Source: an uncultured Caryophanales bacterium
GTDB taxonomy: Bacteria > Bacillota_I > Bacilli_A > RF39 > UBA660
Assembly (NCBI GenBank): GCA_946410555.1
Contig: CAMKAT010000010.1
Coordinates: 1-39,710, forward strand
Direction: 5' to 3'
DNA length: 39,710 nt
Shown here one piece after another: positions 1 to 8,378 of the stretch. The notes under the pieces are model-generated. The model did not search any database and was not told the DNA's origin. It was given only the letters and a program-made list of their open reading frames with translations. The position numbers and the translations under genes are program-made. Within the stretch, counting starts at the first letter, position 1, and each line of letters begins with the position of its first letter.

Positions 1-21
1 TATACCCTTATAGGGTTTCTT

Positions 22-51
22 AAAAACCACTAGTTTTACTAGTGGATTTTT
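22..51 (+). terminator. Intrinsic terminator of a gene upstream of the window
   Basis: An 8-bp perfect stem (27-34 with 38-45, loop TTT) is preceded by an A-run and followed by a T-run, the usual form of a Rho-independent terminator. A weaker 5-bp hairpin (4-8 with 12-16) lies just before it. The gene it serves is outside the window. Confidence 0.8.
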
Positions 52-76
52 ATTGTATAATTTAAATGGTGATAAT

Positions 77-415
77 ATGAGTAAGAAGATGTATTTTATA
101 TGGGGACTATTTATTGTTGTATTAGTAGCTTGTTTTTTATTTATGGGTTTTAAAACAGCTAAAACATATAAAGGCTATTATTCGTTAGAAAGTAATTTAG
201 ATGAAGCTGCATCTATGTACTTTACTCAAAATCCTTTTAGTTTAGAAGAAGGTGAGTCTATGAAGGTAGATATTAATGATTTATCTGATTATGTAGATTC
301 AGTTGATGTAAAAGGTGATAAATGTAGTGGATATGTTTTAATTACTAAAAAAGATGGTAAAAATACATATAAAACTTATTTAACTTGTGAAAATTATAAA
401 ACTTTAAAAGAATAG
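77..415 (+). CDS. Small membrane-anchored protein of unknown function
   Basis: I do not recognise a named family. The product is 112 aa: a short basic start, one hydrophobic segment at about residues 4-24, then a soluble domain of about 85 residues that should face outside. The soluble part has two cysteines, in CSGYV and LTC, flanking a short beta-like stretch, so a disulfide is possible. A single N-terminal helix followed by a small domain recalls pseudopilin-like proteins, but no prepilin cleavage motif is visible. The ATG at 77 is preferred over an upstream in-frame start at 53 because GGTGAT precedes it at normal spacing. A TATAAT box at 56-61 ends only 15 nt before the ATG. Stop is TAG. 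Confidence 0.75.
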   Translation: MSKKMYFIWGLFIVVLVACFLFMGFKTAKTYKGYYSLESNLDEAASMYFTQNPFSLEEGESMKVDINDLSDYVDSVDVKGDKCSGYVLITKKDGKNTYKTYLTCENYKTLKE

Positions 416-426
416 CTGTAAAAGTA

Positions 427-466
427 CGATTTCACGTTAAAAAAATGTTGAAATCGCTATTTTTTT
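427..466 (+). terminator. Terminator that also carries the rpsL promoter
   Basis: CGATTTCA (427-434) pairs with TGAAATCG (449-456) and is followed by a T-run at 460-466. The loop holds an A-tract, and the 3' arm contains the -35 hexamer of the next operon, so the terminator and promoter are the same DNA. Confidence 0.75.
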
Positions 467-476
467 ATGTTATATT
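448..476 (+). promoter_or_regulatory. Promoter of the rpsL-rpsG-fusA(-tuf) operon
   Basis: TTGAAA (448-453), 17-bp spacer, TATATT (471-476), with a TGT extended -10 at 468-470. The A-rich 15-mer 436-450 just upstream is repeated exactly at 8066-8080, ahead of the tRNA cluster, and may act as an UP element. Confidence 0.8.
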
Positions 477-483
477 AAGCATG

Positions 484-571
484 CATTTGGAATTAGTCTG
501 AATTTTTTCAGATTTAATTTTATAAATGAATTGACACACCAGGGTGTGTGCTCATAGAAAGGATATATTTT
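484..571 (+). promoter_or_regulatory. rpsL leader with two hairpins
   Basis: Transcription should start near 483, giving an approximately 88-nt leader, far longer than the usual leaders in this window. It holds hairpin 497-502/507-512 followed by a T-rich tract, and a stem 534-539/544-549 ending 7 nt before the Shine-Dalgarno GAAAGGA (557-563). These could serve attenuation or ribosomal-protein feedback. This is inference from structure and position only. Confidence 0.45.
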
Positions 572-988
572 ATGACTACAGTTAATCAATTAGTTAAAAA
601 AGGTAGAGGAAAGAAAACAAGAAAAAGTAAATCTCCAGTGTTAACATTTGGTTTTAACTCTATGGAAAAGAAAACAACTAATACTAACCATCCACAAATG
701 CGTGGTGTTTGTACTAAAGTTGGTACTAAAACTCCAAAGAAACCAAACTCAGCATTAAGAAAATTTGCTCGTGTTAAACTTTCAAACGGAAGAGAAGTAG
801 ATACTTATATTCCAGGTGAAGGACATAATCTACAAGAACATAGCGTTGTATTAATTAGAGGTGGACGTGTTAAAGACTTAATCGGTGTACGTTATCATGT
901 AATTAGAGGTGCATTAGATACTCAAGGTGTTAACGATCGTAAACAAGCTAGATCTAAATACGGTGCTAAAAGACCAAAATCTAAATAA
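572..988 (+). CDS. rpsL: 30S ribosomal protein S12
   Basis: S12 of the decoding centre, 138 aa, the length normal for low-GC Firmicutes. The hallmark [11 protein letters not shown] block and [10 protein letters not shown] are present, and the Asp that is beta-methylthiolated in some bacteria is kept in VKDL. The residue after it is Ile104 (ATC at 881-883), where S12 normally has an invariant Pro (KDLPGVRYH). In E. coli that Pro (P90/P91 depending on numbering) is a site of streptomycin-resistance and dependence mutations. Start ATG 572 has GAAAGGA eight nt upstream; an in-frame GTG at 548 has none. It is the first gene of the translation operon. Confidence 0.98.
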   Translation: MTTVNQLVKKGRGKKTRKSKSPVLTFGFNSMEKKTTNTNHPQMRGVCTKVGTKTPKKPNSALRKFARVKLSNGREVDTYIPGEGHNLQEHSVVLIRGGRVKDLIGVRYHVIRGALDTQGVNDRKQARSKYGAKRPKSK

Positions 989-1010
989 AAAATATTAAGG
1001 AGGAAACAAG

Positions 1011-1478
1011 ATGCGTAAAAATCGTGCTGTAAAGCGTGACGTATTACCAGATCCTATATACAAATCAAAAGTTGTTACTAGACTTATCAACGGTTTAATG
1101 ATCGGTGGTAAAAAAGGTACTGCTGAAAAGATTTTATATGGTGCATTTGATATTATTAAAGAAAAAACTGGTCAAGAACCAATCGAAGTTTATGAAAAAG
1201 CATTAGAAAATATAAGACCAGTTCTTGAACTTAAATCTAGACGTGTTGGTGGAGCTAACCTTTCAGTTCCAGTTGAAGTTAATGACGATAGAGCTCAAAC
1301 TTTAGCATTAAGATGGTTAGTTAACTATTCTAGATTAAGAAGCGGTAAGACTATGGCTGAAAAATTAGCTTATGAAATTATCGATGCTTCAAATGGTGTT
1401 GGTGGAGCAGTTAAAAAACGTGAAGACACTCATAAAATGGCAGAAGCTAATAAAGCTTTCGCACATTATAGATGGTAG
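1011..1478 (+). CDS. rpsG: 30S ribosomal protein S7
   Basis: S7 binds the 3' major domain of 16S rRNA and nucleates assembly of the small-subunit head. The 155-aa product has the usual length and conserved blocks: the basic N-terminus, [22 protein letters not shown] and the C-terminal AHYRW. A perfect AAGGAGG (997-1003) lies 7 nt before the ATG. It is 22 nt after rpsL and 9 nt before fusA, and its TAG stop overlaps the fusA Shine-Dalgarno, so translation of the two is probably coupled. Confidence 0.98.
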   Translation: MRKNRAVKRDVLPDPIYKSKVVTRLINGLMIGGKKGTAEKILYGAFDIIKEKTGQEPIEVYEKALENIRPVLELKSRRVGGANLSVPVEVNDDRAQTLALRWLVNYSRLRSGKTMAEKLAYEIIDASNGVGGAVKKREDTHKMAEANKAFAHYRW

Positions 1479-1487
1479 GAGAATAAT

Positions 1488-3560
1488 ATGGCAAGAGATA
1501 TTCCAATTGATCATTTAAGAAACTTCGGTATCATGGCTCACATCGATGCTGGAAAAACTACTACTACTGAAAGAATTTTATTCTTAACAGGTAGAACACA
1601 CAAAATTGGTGAAACACATGATGGTGAATCACAAATGGACTGGATGGAACAAGAAAAAGAAAGAGGTATTACTATTACTTCAGCAGCTACTACTTGCTAC
1701 TGGAATGGTTATAGATTTAATATCATCGATACTCCAGGACACGTAGACTTCACAATTGAAGTACAAAGATCTTTAAGAGTTTTAGACGGAGCAATTCTTT
1801 TACTAGATGCTAACGCTGGTGTTGAACCTCAATCTGAAACTGTTTGGAGACAAGCAAATGAATTCGACGTTCCAAGAATTATTTGTGCTAATAAGATGGG
1901 TAAAATTGGTGCTGACTTCTATATGTCTGTTCAATCAGTTAAAGATAGATTAGGTGCTAATGTTGCTCCTATTGAAATTCCTATTGGAGCTGAAGCTGAC
2001 TTTAAGGGTGTAATTAACCTATTAAATATGAAAGCTTACATGTTCAATATGGATGAACAAGAAACATTAACAGAAGCTGAAATTCCAGCTGATATGAAAG
2101 ATAAAGCAGAAGAATGGAGAATGAACTTAATTGATGCAGTTTCTACATTTGATGATGAATTAATGATGGACTTCCTTGATGGAAAAGAAATCGCTGAAGA
2201 TCAATTAAAAGCTGCTATCAGAAAAGCTACATTATCTGCTAAATTCTTCCCAATGTTATGTTCTGATGCATTAGCTAATAAAGGTATTAGACTTGTATTA
2301 GACGCAGTTGTTGATTATTTACCAGCACCTACTGACGTAGCTGCTATTGAATGTACTGATAAAGATGGTAATACAGTTGAAAGACATCCAAGTGATTCTG
2401 AACCATTTACTGCTTTAGCATTCAAAATCATGACTGACCCATTCGTTGGTAGACTTTCATTCTTCAGAGTTTACTCTGGTGTATTAAACAGTGGTTCTTA
2501 TGTTTTAAACTCAACTAAGGGTGAAAAAGAAAGAATCGGACGTATTCTACAAATGCATGCTAACACTAGAACTGAAATAACAGAAGTTCATGCTGGTGAA
2601 ATTGCAGCAGCAGTTGGATTAAAGAATACTACTACTGCTGATACATTATGTGATGAAAAGAAACCATGTATCATGAAGGGAATGGAATTCCCAGAACCTG
2701 TTATTGATATCGCTATTGAACCTAAATCAAAAGGTGATCAAGACAAGATGGCAATTGCTATCCAAAAATTAGTTGAAGAAGACCCAACTTTAAGAGTTAA
2801 GACTGATACTGAAACTGGTCAAACAATTCTTTCTGGTATGGGAGAACTTCACTTAGATGTAATCATTGACAGAATGAGAAGAGAATTCAACGTTGAAGTT
2901 AACCAAGGAAGACCTCAAGTTGCTTACAGAGAAACTATTACTGTTGCAGCAGATTGTGATGCAAAATATGTTAAACAATCAGGTGGACGTGGACAATACG
3001 GACATGTTGTTATCAAATTTGAACCAAATCCTGGTAAAGGATATGAATTCGTTGATGAAGTTGTTGGTGGTGTAGTTCCTAGAGAATATATCCCAGTAAC
3101 TGATAAAGGATTACAAGAAGCTATGGCTGGTGGTATCTTAGCTGGATATCCAGTTGTAGATATTAAAGCTACATTACATGATGGTTCTTACCATGAAGTA
3201 GACTCATCAGAAATGGCATTCAAAGTTGCTGCTTCTATGGCTCTTAAGATGGCTAAGGATAAATGTAAAGCTGTATTACTTGAACCAATAATGAAAGTTG
3301 TAGTTGACGTACCAGATGAATACGTTGGTAACGTTATGGGAGACTTAACTTCAAGAAGAGGAAGACCAATGGGTCAAGAATCTTTAGGAACTGCAACTAG
3401 AATTACTGCAATGGTTCCACTTTCAGAAATGTTCGGATACATGACTGACTTACGTAGTAATACACAAGGTAGAGGAGCTTACCAAATGTTCAAAGATCAT
3501 TATGAAGAAGTTCCTAAATCAATCGCTGAAGAAATCATTAAGAAAAACAGCGCTAACTAA
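1488..3560 (+). CDS. fusA: Elongation factor G with an altered guanine-binding pocket
   Basis: EF-G is the GTPase that drives ribosomal translocation. The 690-aa product is full length with all domains. The P-loop [13 protein letters not shown], switch I RGITI, and DTPGHVDF with the catalytic His are intact, as are the domain III-V blocks ([28 protein letters not shown]). Two guanine-recognition motifs are abnormal. G4, normally NKMD, reads NKMG (N135-G138; GGT at 1899-1901). G5, normally CGSA, reads CSDA (S259-D260-A261, 2262-2270). No frameshift is seen and it is the only fusA in the window, in the standard str operon place, so it should be the working EF-G. AGGAG overlaps the rpsG stop. 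Confidence 0.97.
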   Translation: MARDIPIDHLRNFGIMAHIDAGKTTTTERILFLTGRTHKIGETHDGESQMDWMEQEKERGITITSAATTCYWNGYRFNIIDTPGHVDFTIEVQRSLRVLDGAILLLDANAGVEPQSETVWRQANEFDVPRIICANKMGKIGADFYMSVQSVKDRLGANVAPIEIPIGAEADFKGVINLLNMKAYMFNMDEQETLTEAEIPADMKDKAEEWRMNLIDAVSTFDDELMMDFLDGKEIAEDQLKAAIRKATLSAKFFPMLCSDALANKGIRLVLDAVVDYLPAPTDVAAIECTDKDGNTVERHPSDSEPFTALAFKIMTDPFVGRLSFFRVYSGVLNSGSYVLNSTKGEKERIGRILQMHANTRTEITEVHAGEIAAAVGLKNTTTADTLCDEKKPCIMKGMEFPEPVIDIAIEPKSKGDQDKMAIAIQKLVEEDPTLRVKTDTETGQTILSGMGELHLDVIIDRMRREFNVEVNQGRPQVAYRETITVAADCDAKYVKQSGGRGQYGHVVIKFEPNPGKGYEFVDEVVGGVVPREYIPVTDKGLQEAMAGGILAGYPVVDIKATLHDGSYHEVDSSEMAFKVAASMALKMAKDKCKAVLLEPIMKVVVDVPDEYVGNVMGDLTSRRGRPMGQESLGTATRITAMVPLSEMFGYMTDLRSNTQGRGAYQMFKDHYEEVPKSIAEEIIKKNSAN

Positions 3561-3569
3561 GAATAATGC

Positions 3570-3598
3570 TTGATTTTAAATTAAGTATTAGATAAAAT
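3570..3598 (+). promoter_or_regulatory. Possible separate promoter for tuf
   Basis: TTGATT (3570-3575), 17-bp spacer, TAAAAT (3593-3598) in the 88-nt fusA-tuf gap. The gap also holds a GU-containing 10-bp stem around 3564-3590 but no terminator T-run, so tuf may be read both from rpsL and from here. Confidence 0.5.
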
Positions 3599-3648
3599 AT
3601 ATTTGTTAATTTAATAACAAAAGAAATTAAAGGAAAGAGGAAATTTTT

Positions 3649-4824
3649 ATGGCAAGAGAAAAATTTGACCGTAGTAAACCACACGTTAATATTGGTACTA
3701 TTGGACACGTTGACCATGGTAAAACTACTTTAACTGCTGCTATTTCTAAGTTATTCTCACATGGAACAGAAGTTAAAGATTACTCACAAATCGATAGTGC
3801 TCCAGAAGAACAAGCACGTGGTATTACAATTAACACTGCTCATATCGAGTATGAAACAGACAAGAGACATTATGCTCACGTAGACTGCCCAGGACATGCT
3901 GACTATGTTAAAAACATGATTACTGGTGCTGCTCAAATGGATGGAGCTATCCTAGTTGTATCTGCAGCTGATGGATGCATGCCTCAAACTAGAGAACATA
4001 TCTTACTTGCTAGACAAGTTGGTGTTCCAAAAATCGTAGTTTTCATGAACAAAACTGACCAAGTTGATGATCCAGAAATCTTAGACTTAGTTGAAATGGA
4101 AATCAGAGAATTATTAGGAGAATATGGATTCGATGAAAATTGTCCAATTATCAAAGGTTCTGCATTAAAAGCTATCGAAGGAGATGCTGCTAATGAACAA
4201 GCTGTTAGAGATTTAATGGCTGCAGTTGATGATTATATCGATACTCCTGCAAGAGATACTGATAAACCATTCTTAATGTCAATTGAAGACGTATTCACTA
4301 TTTCAGGACGTGGAACAGTTGTTACTGGACGTGTTGAACGTGGTGTATTAAATTTAAATGATGAAGTTGAAATCGTTGGTATTAGAGACACTCAAAAATC
4401 AGTAGTTACTGGTATTGAAATGTTCAGAAAATCATTAGATTTCGCTCAAGCTGGAGATAACGCTGGTGTTCTTTTAAGAGGAATCTCAAGAGATGACGTT
4501 GAAAGAGGACAAGTATTAGCTAAACCAGGTTCAGTTACTCCTCATAAGAAATTCAAATGTTCTGTATACGTATTAAACAAAGAAGAAGGTGGAAGACATA
4601 CTCCATTCTTCACAAACTACAGACCACAATTCTATTTCAGAACTACAGATGTTACTGGTGTAATCGAATTACCAGCTGGTGTTGAAATGGTTATGCCTGG
4701 TGATAACGTTGAATTCGACGTTGAATTAATCACTTCTGTAGCACTTGAAAAAGGAACTAGATTCGCTATCCGTGAAGGTGGTAGAACAGTTGGTTCTGGT
4801 GTTGTATCAGAAATTACAGACTAA
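3649..4824 (+). CDS. tuf: Elongation factor Tu
   Basis: EF-Tu delivers aminoacyl-tRNA to the ribosome as a GTP complex. The 391-aa product has intact G motifs: [28 protein letters not shown] and GSALKA. Domains 2 and 3 end in the usual [11 protein letters not shown]. In contrast to EF-G next door, the NKxD aspartate is kept, so the change in EF-G is not shared by both factors. The Shine-Dalgarno GGAAAGAGG precedes the ATG. Codon use is enriched in C-ending codons, as in the other highly expressed genes here. Confidence 0.98.
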   Translation: MAREKFDRSKPHVNIGTIGHVDHGKTTLTAAISKLFSHGTEVKDYSQIDSAPEEQARGITINTAHIEYETDKRHYAHVDCPGHADYVKNMITGAAQMDGAILVVSAADGCMPQTREHILLARQVGVPKIVVFMNKTDQVDDPEILDLVEMEIRELLGEYGFDENCPIIKGSALKAIEGDAANEQAVRDLMAAVDDYIDTPARDTDKPFLMSIEDVFTISGRGTVVTGRVERGVLNLNDEVEIVGIRDTQKSVVTGIEMFRKSLDFAQAGDNAGVLLRGISRDDVERGQVLAKPGSVTPHKKFKCSVYVLNKEEGGRHTPFFTNYRPQFYFRTTDVTGVIELPAGVEMVMPGDNVEFDVELITSVALEKGTRFAIREGGRTVGSGVVSEITD

Positions 4825-4840
4825 TTATTGAATCAATAAT

Positions 4841-4869
4841 AAAAAACTCAACTCTGTTGAGTTTTTTTT
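4841..4869 (+). terminator. Terminator of the rpsL-tuf operon
   Basis: CTCAAC (4847-4852) and GTTGAG (4856-4861) around a TCT loop, with an A-run before and eight T after. Confidence 0.9.
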
Positions 4870-4907
4870 ATGTTTTATAAATAGTATAATAATAATAGGT
4901 GAAAGTA

Positions 4908-5789
4908 ATGTTTAACAAGACTAAAGTATATTTAAAAAGAAAAAGTGTTTTTCCGAGATTACTTGTTTTGACTATATTCTGTCTTATTGCATCTTTAGTA
5001 TACAATTCTTATATTGTGCCTAATAATGTAGTATTCGGAGGTATGTCTGGTCTTGCTATTGTTATTAATAGATTATTTCCTATTTCACCAGTATTCTATT
5101 TAAATATATTGTCAATAATAACTCTTTTACTCGGGTTTATGTTCCTAGGATTTAAGGAAACAGGATATGGTATTATTGGATATTTGATCTATACTTTATG
5201 TATTAATATTACTTCTCCATTTGCAAAATATGTAGTTTTAGATTTTGATAGTACATTTTTAAATATTATTATATTTGCAATTGTTCATGGTACAGCTTTT
5301 GGTTTTATTTATAGAACTGGTTTTAATACCGCAGGTGCTGATACCTTGGTTGAAATACTTAAGAAGTATCGTAAGAAAACTATTGGTTATTTAAGTAATA
5401 TTATTAATGGAATTATTATTCTTTGTGGATTATTTGTATTTGGTTTTATTAATACAGTGTATGCTATTACTTTTTTAATTATTTATAATACAATTTGTGA
5501 TTATGTATTGATGGGATCATCAATATATAAGATTTGTTTTATTAAATCTAAAGAGTTTGATAAAGTGGTTGATTATTTATCAGATGAGTTAGGACTTGGA
5601 TATACAGTTTTAGATTCTACGAATGGGGTAGGATTCTTAAATAGAAAAGTGATATTCTGTGTAGTTCCGAGCCTTCAATTTATAGATATAAAGAAAAAAC
5701 TCTTGCATATTGATAAACATATAGATATTACTACGAATGACTGTTATTCACTTGATGGTGGTACAGTTGATAGCTTATTATTGGTATAA
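4908..5789 (+). CDS. YitT family membrane protein (DUF161 plus DUF2179)
   Basis: A polytopic membrane protein of the YitT family, function unknown. The 293-aa product has about five to six hydrophobic segments in the first 200 residues, the family signature VPNNVVFGGMSGLA near residue 40 and TGFNTAGADTL near residue 145. A soluble C-terminal domain of about 85 residues (DUF2179-like, ending SLDGGTVDSLLLV) follows. I start it at ATG 4908, six nt after AGGTG, rather than at the GTG inside that Shine-Dalgarno. TATAAT at 4885-4890 ends 17 nt before the ATG. It is a single gene between the tuf terminator and its own promoter. Confidence 0.88.
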   Translation: MFNKTKVYLKRKSVFPRLLVLTIFCLIASLVYNSYIVPNNVVFGGMSGLAIVINRLFPISPVFYLNILSIITLLLGFMFLGFKETGYGIIGYLIYTLCINITSPFAKYVVLDFDSTFLNIIIFAIVHGTAFGFIYRTGFNTAGADTLVEILKKYRKKTIGYLSNIINGIIILCGLFVFGFINTVYAITFLIIYNTICDYVLMGSSIYKICFIKSKEFDKVVDYLSDELGLGYTVLDSTNGVGFLNRKVIFCVVPSLQFIDIKKKLLHIDKHIDITTNDCYSLDGGTVDSLLLV

Positions 5790-5829
5790 TAGATTATAGA
5801 GATATGGTATAATTAACGAGGTGAAAATT

Positions 5830-7062
5830 ATGAATGAAGAAAATAAAACTAATGAATATTCATTCTTAGATCATTGGAAAAAACTAGAAGATTCTAAAGA
5901 AAATGAAGATCTAGATTTCCTTGAGTTAGATGAAGAAGATGAAATTGTTGATACTTTAGAAGATATCAACAAAGAAGATAAAAAAGAAGAAGTTTTAGAA
6001 GAGATTGAAGAACTTCCTAAGATGAAAGAAGCAGTTAACGAAGTTATCCCTGTTGAAGATGATTCTGTTGCTGCAACTATTATTCAAGATATACCTGCGG
6101 TTAATATACCTGTTGAGGATAATACTTCTAAAGAGGAAGAATCAGATATGCCAAGCATGATTAAGATGTATGGTGAAGTATTAACTGATAAAGAGTATGT
6201 AACTAATCCTGCGATTGCTAGAGATGAAGAAATAAATAAAATGATTCTTGCATTAATTACACCTGATAAGAGTGCTTTATTAGTTGGTAAACCTGGTATT
6301 GGTAAAACTGCTTTAGTAGAAGGTTTAGCTTATAGAATCCATAATAATTCTGTTCCTGCAGCTATCTCAGGATGGAGAATTATTAAAATTAATATTCCAG
6401 CACTATTAGGTAAGATAAATGTTAATGGTACTGAAGTATCTAAATTACAATTATTGATTAATGAAATTGATAAAGTTGAAAAAACAATTTTATTTATAGA
6501 TGAAGTTCATTTACTTGTATCTAAGAATGGTACAGCTTTAGATTTAGACTTTGCTAATATGTTAAAGCCTTACTTAGATAGAGGTAGAATTTTAATGATT
6601 GGTGCTACTACTTCTGAAGAATATGAATCATATATCTTAAGAGATAGAGCATTTGTAAGACGTTTTATTAAGATTGATATTGCTGAACTAACTGGTGATA
6701 ATGTTGTTAAAGTATTACTTGGTACAATTCCTAAGTTTGAAAAGAAAATGGGAGTTAAAATGGGTTATACTGAATTCCAACAAGAAAAGCTTTATGAGTG
6801 GGTTGTTAGAAATACAGTGGAAGAAAATCGTATATATGAAGTTCAAAATAGATATCCAGATATATGTTTAACTATTATTTCTAGTGCATTTTCTTATGCT
6901 TTATTTGAAAATGAAGGAGAAGTTAAGATAAAACACTTCTATTTAGCTATGAAGAATACTAATACTATTTATCCAGATAGAATTAAAAAGGCATTAGATG
7001 ACTTTAAATCATCTTTTGGTACTTGGTTATTAAATGAAGGTATAGATCCAAACTTAATTTAA
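5830..7062 (+). CDS. Single-ring AAA+ ATPase related to the first domain of ClpA/ClpC
   Basis: A 410-aa protein with a very acidic, probably disordered N-terminal 130 residues and then one AAA+ module like Clp D1. Walker A GKPGIGKTAL lies near residue 153, Walker B LFIDEVH near 220, sensor-1 GATT near 258 and the arginine-finger region RDRAFVRRF near 275. The Clp N-domain, the coiled-coil M domain, the whole D2 ring and any ClpP-binding loop are absent. It could be a solo unfoldase, a remodeller of a specific partner, or half of a split machine with the ClpX-like protein at 26.7 kb. GAGGTGA sits five nt before ATG 5830. The extended -10 TGGTATAAT (5805-5813) ends 16 nt before it. Confidence 0.8.
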   Translation: MNEENKTNEYSFLDHWKKLEDSKENEDLDFLELDEEDEIVDTLEDINKEDKKEEVLEEIEELPKMKEAVNEVIPVEDDSVAATIIQDIPAVNIPVEDNTSKEEESDMPSMIKMYGEVLTDKEYVTNPAIARDEEINKMILALITPDKSALLVGKPGIGKTALVEGLAYRIHNNSVPAAISGWRIIKINIPALLGKINVNGTEVSKLQLLINEIDKVEKTILFIDEVHLLVSKNGTALDLDFANMLKPYLDRGRILMIGATTSEEYESYILRDRAFVRRFIKIDIAELTGDNVVKVLLGTIPKFEKKMGVKMGYTEFQQEKLYEWVVRNTVEENRIYEVQNRYPDICLTIISSAFSYALFENEGEVKIKHFYLAMKNTNTIYPDRIKKALDDFKSSFGTWLLNEGIDPNLI

Positions 7063-7063
7063 T

Positions 7064-7092
7064 ATAAAAACACTAACTTATGTTAGTGTTTT
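7064..7092. terminator. Bidirectional terminator between convergent genes
   Basis: CACTAAC (7071-7077) pairs with GTTAGTG (7082-7088) around TTAT, with A-run and T-run on the two sides so it works on both strands. The stop codon of the minus-strand gene (7083-7085) lies inside the stem. Confidence 0.85.
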
Positions 7093-8015
7093 AATTTTGC
7101 TCCTTGATAAGTGTCTCTTTTAACCATTTCTTTATCAATATCATTTAATACACAGAATTTCTTTAGTAACCATTTTGGTTCTATTAAGTCTTCTTTAACT
7201 GGGTCTCCAGTGATACGAGCTATAACTATATCTTCATCTAGATATTCTAGTTGAGATATTACTATATCTATATATTCTTCTTCAGATAATATATGAAATT
7301 TTTCTTTTTCATACATTTCTGCAAGTTTAGTATTCTTAGTTACATGTAACATATGAATTTTAATTCCATCAATTTTTAAATTGTTTAAATATTTAACTGT
7401 TTCAATCATATCTTCTTTAGTTTCACCTGGAAGACCATTAATTATATGAACTATTACATTAATACTTCTTTTCTTTAATTCTTTATAACAATTCTCAAAT
7501 TCTTGAGTAGTATGATTTCTATTGATAAACGATAATGTTTTATCGTGTATCGTTTGTAAACCTAATTCTACAGTTAAATATGTTCTTTTTGATAGTTCTT
7601 CTAAATAATCATATATTTCTTCTGTGAAACAATCTGGACGGGTTGCAATTGATAAACCAATTACTCCTGGAAGATCAATTACTGATTCATATTTTTCTTT
7701 TAAATCTTCAAGTGGAGCATATGTATTAGAGTTAGCTTGGAAGTATGCAATATATTTTGCTTCAGGCCATTTCTTTAACATTATGTCTCTGACTTCATAG
7801 AATTGTTTAACTAAGTTATCTTTAATATTACCTGCGAAATCGCCAGAACCACTTGGTGAACAATATATGCATCCACCAGTTCCTTTAGATCCATCTTTGT
7901 TTGGACAAGTAAATCCTCCGTTTAGAGATACTTTAAAGACTTTTGAATTAAACTTTTTTTTATAAAAATAATTTAAAGTATAGTATCTTTTATTATCTAA
8001 TGTGTTTTTAAACAT
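7083..8015 (-). CDS. Radical SAM protein, TIGR01212 (YhcC/YtqA) family
   Basis: A 310-aa radical SAM enzyme. The cluster-binding cysteines are C37, C49 and C52, with the long first gap (CPN...GGCIYC) typical of the YhcC/YtqA group rather than CX3CX2C. YFQANSNTY, SIATRPDCF and VELGLQT are recognisable family blocks. From memory, the Bacillus member YtqA has been tied to tRNA wobble-uridine modification (the mnm5 pathway); I regard that as the best functional guess, not as shown here. The Shine-Dalgarno TAGGTGA precedes the ATG. It is transcribed divergently from the tRNA cluster, with TTAACA (8065-8070) and TATAAT (8043-8048), spacer 16, on the minus strand. Confidence 0.88.
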   Translation of the reverse strand: MFKNTLDNKRYYTLNYFYKKKFNSKVFKVSLNGGFTCPNKDGSKGTGGCIYCSPSGSGDFAGNIKDNLVKQFYEVRDIMLKKWPEAKYIAYFQANSNTYAPLEDLKEKYESVIDLPGVIGLSIATRPDCFTEEIYDYLEELSKRTYLTVELGLQTIHDKTLSFINRNHTTQEFENCYKELKKRSINVIVHIINGLPGETKEDMIETVKYLNNLKIDGIKIHMLHVTKNTKLAEMYEKEKFHILSEEEYIDIVISQLEYLDEDIVIARITGDPVKEDLIEPKWLLKKFCVLNDIDKEMVKRDTYQGAKLKH

Positions 8016-8042
8016 AAAATCACCTAGGTGTATTTTATCATA

Positions 8043-8105
8043 ATTATAAAAAAATTGCTTTTAATGTTAAAAAAATGTTGCAAATGAAGAATCTTATGTT
8101 ATAAT
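8043..8105. promoter_or_regulatory. Back-to-back divergent promoters: radical SAM gene and tRNA cluster
   Basis: Minus strand: TTAACA (8065-8070), 16 bp, TATAAT (8043-8048). Plus strand: TTGCAA (8078-8083), 16 bp, TATAAT (8100-8105) with TGT extended -10. The A-tract 8066-8080 of the plus promoter covers the minus -35, so RNA polymerase binding on the two sides may interfere. Confidence 0.7.
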
Positions 8106-8125
8106 TAATTATGTCGAACGGAGAT

Positions 8126-8199
8126 GCAGGTATCGTTCAGTGGTAGGACTTCTGCCTTCCAAGCAGATAACGCCGGTTCGAATCCGACTACCTGCTCCA
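8126..8199 (+). tRNA. tRNA-Gly (TCC), CCA encoded
   Basis: The 7-bp acceptor GCAGGTA (8126-8132) pairs with TACCTGC (8189-8195). The anticodon loop CTTCCAA gives anticodon TCC, GGTTCGAATCC forms the T arm, and the discriminator T is followed by encoded CCA (8197-8199). It is 74 nt long. Confidence 0.97.
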
Positions 8200-8205
8200 T
8201 TGTTT

Positions 8206-8281
8206 GCCCGATTAGCTCAGTTGGTAGAGCGCGCGGCTGTTAACCGCTAGGTCGTAGGTTCGAGTCCTACATCGGGCGCCA
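8206..8281 (+). tRNA. tRNA-Asn (GTT), CCA encoded
   Basis: Acceptor GCCCGAT (8206-8212) pairs with ATCGGGC (8271-8277). The anticodon loop CTGTTAA reads GTT. The T arm is AGGTTCGAGTCCT and CCA is encoded. It lies six nt after tRNA-Gly and is clearly cotranscribed with it. Confidence 0.97.
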
Positions 8282-8291
8282 GTTTGATAAT

Positions 8292-8319
8292 AAAAGGTTT
8301 CAATTTGAAACCTTTTTTT
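8292..8319 (+). terminator. Terminator of the tRNA-Gly/tRNA-Asn cluster
   Basis: AAGGTTTCA (8294-8302) pairs with TGAAACCTT (8306-8314), followed by seven T. Confidence 0.9.
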
Positions 8320-8325
8320 CATTTG

Positions 8326-8354
8326 TTGTTATATCTTCCATTTTTTGTTATACT
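8326..8354 (+). promoter_or_regulatory. Promoter of the gene at 8379
   Basis: TTGTTA (8326-8331), 17 bp, TATACT (8349-8354) with TGT extended -10. Confidence 0.7.
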
Positions 8355-8378
8355 ATATTAAGAATAGGAGAATAGATT

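Noticed and set aside
2893-3075. Short plus-strand ORF inside fusA
   Set aside because: Out-of-frame shadow of a conserved gene, low complexity, no ribosome-binding site.
1488-3560. fusA as a pseudogene because of the NKMG motif
   Set aside because: The frame is intact over 690 codons, all other motifs are normal, codon use is that of a highly expressed gene, and it sits in the standard operon.
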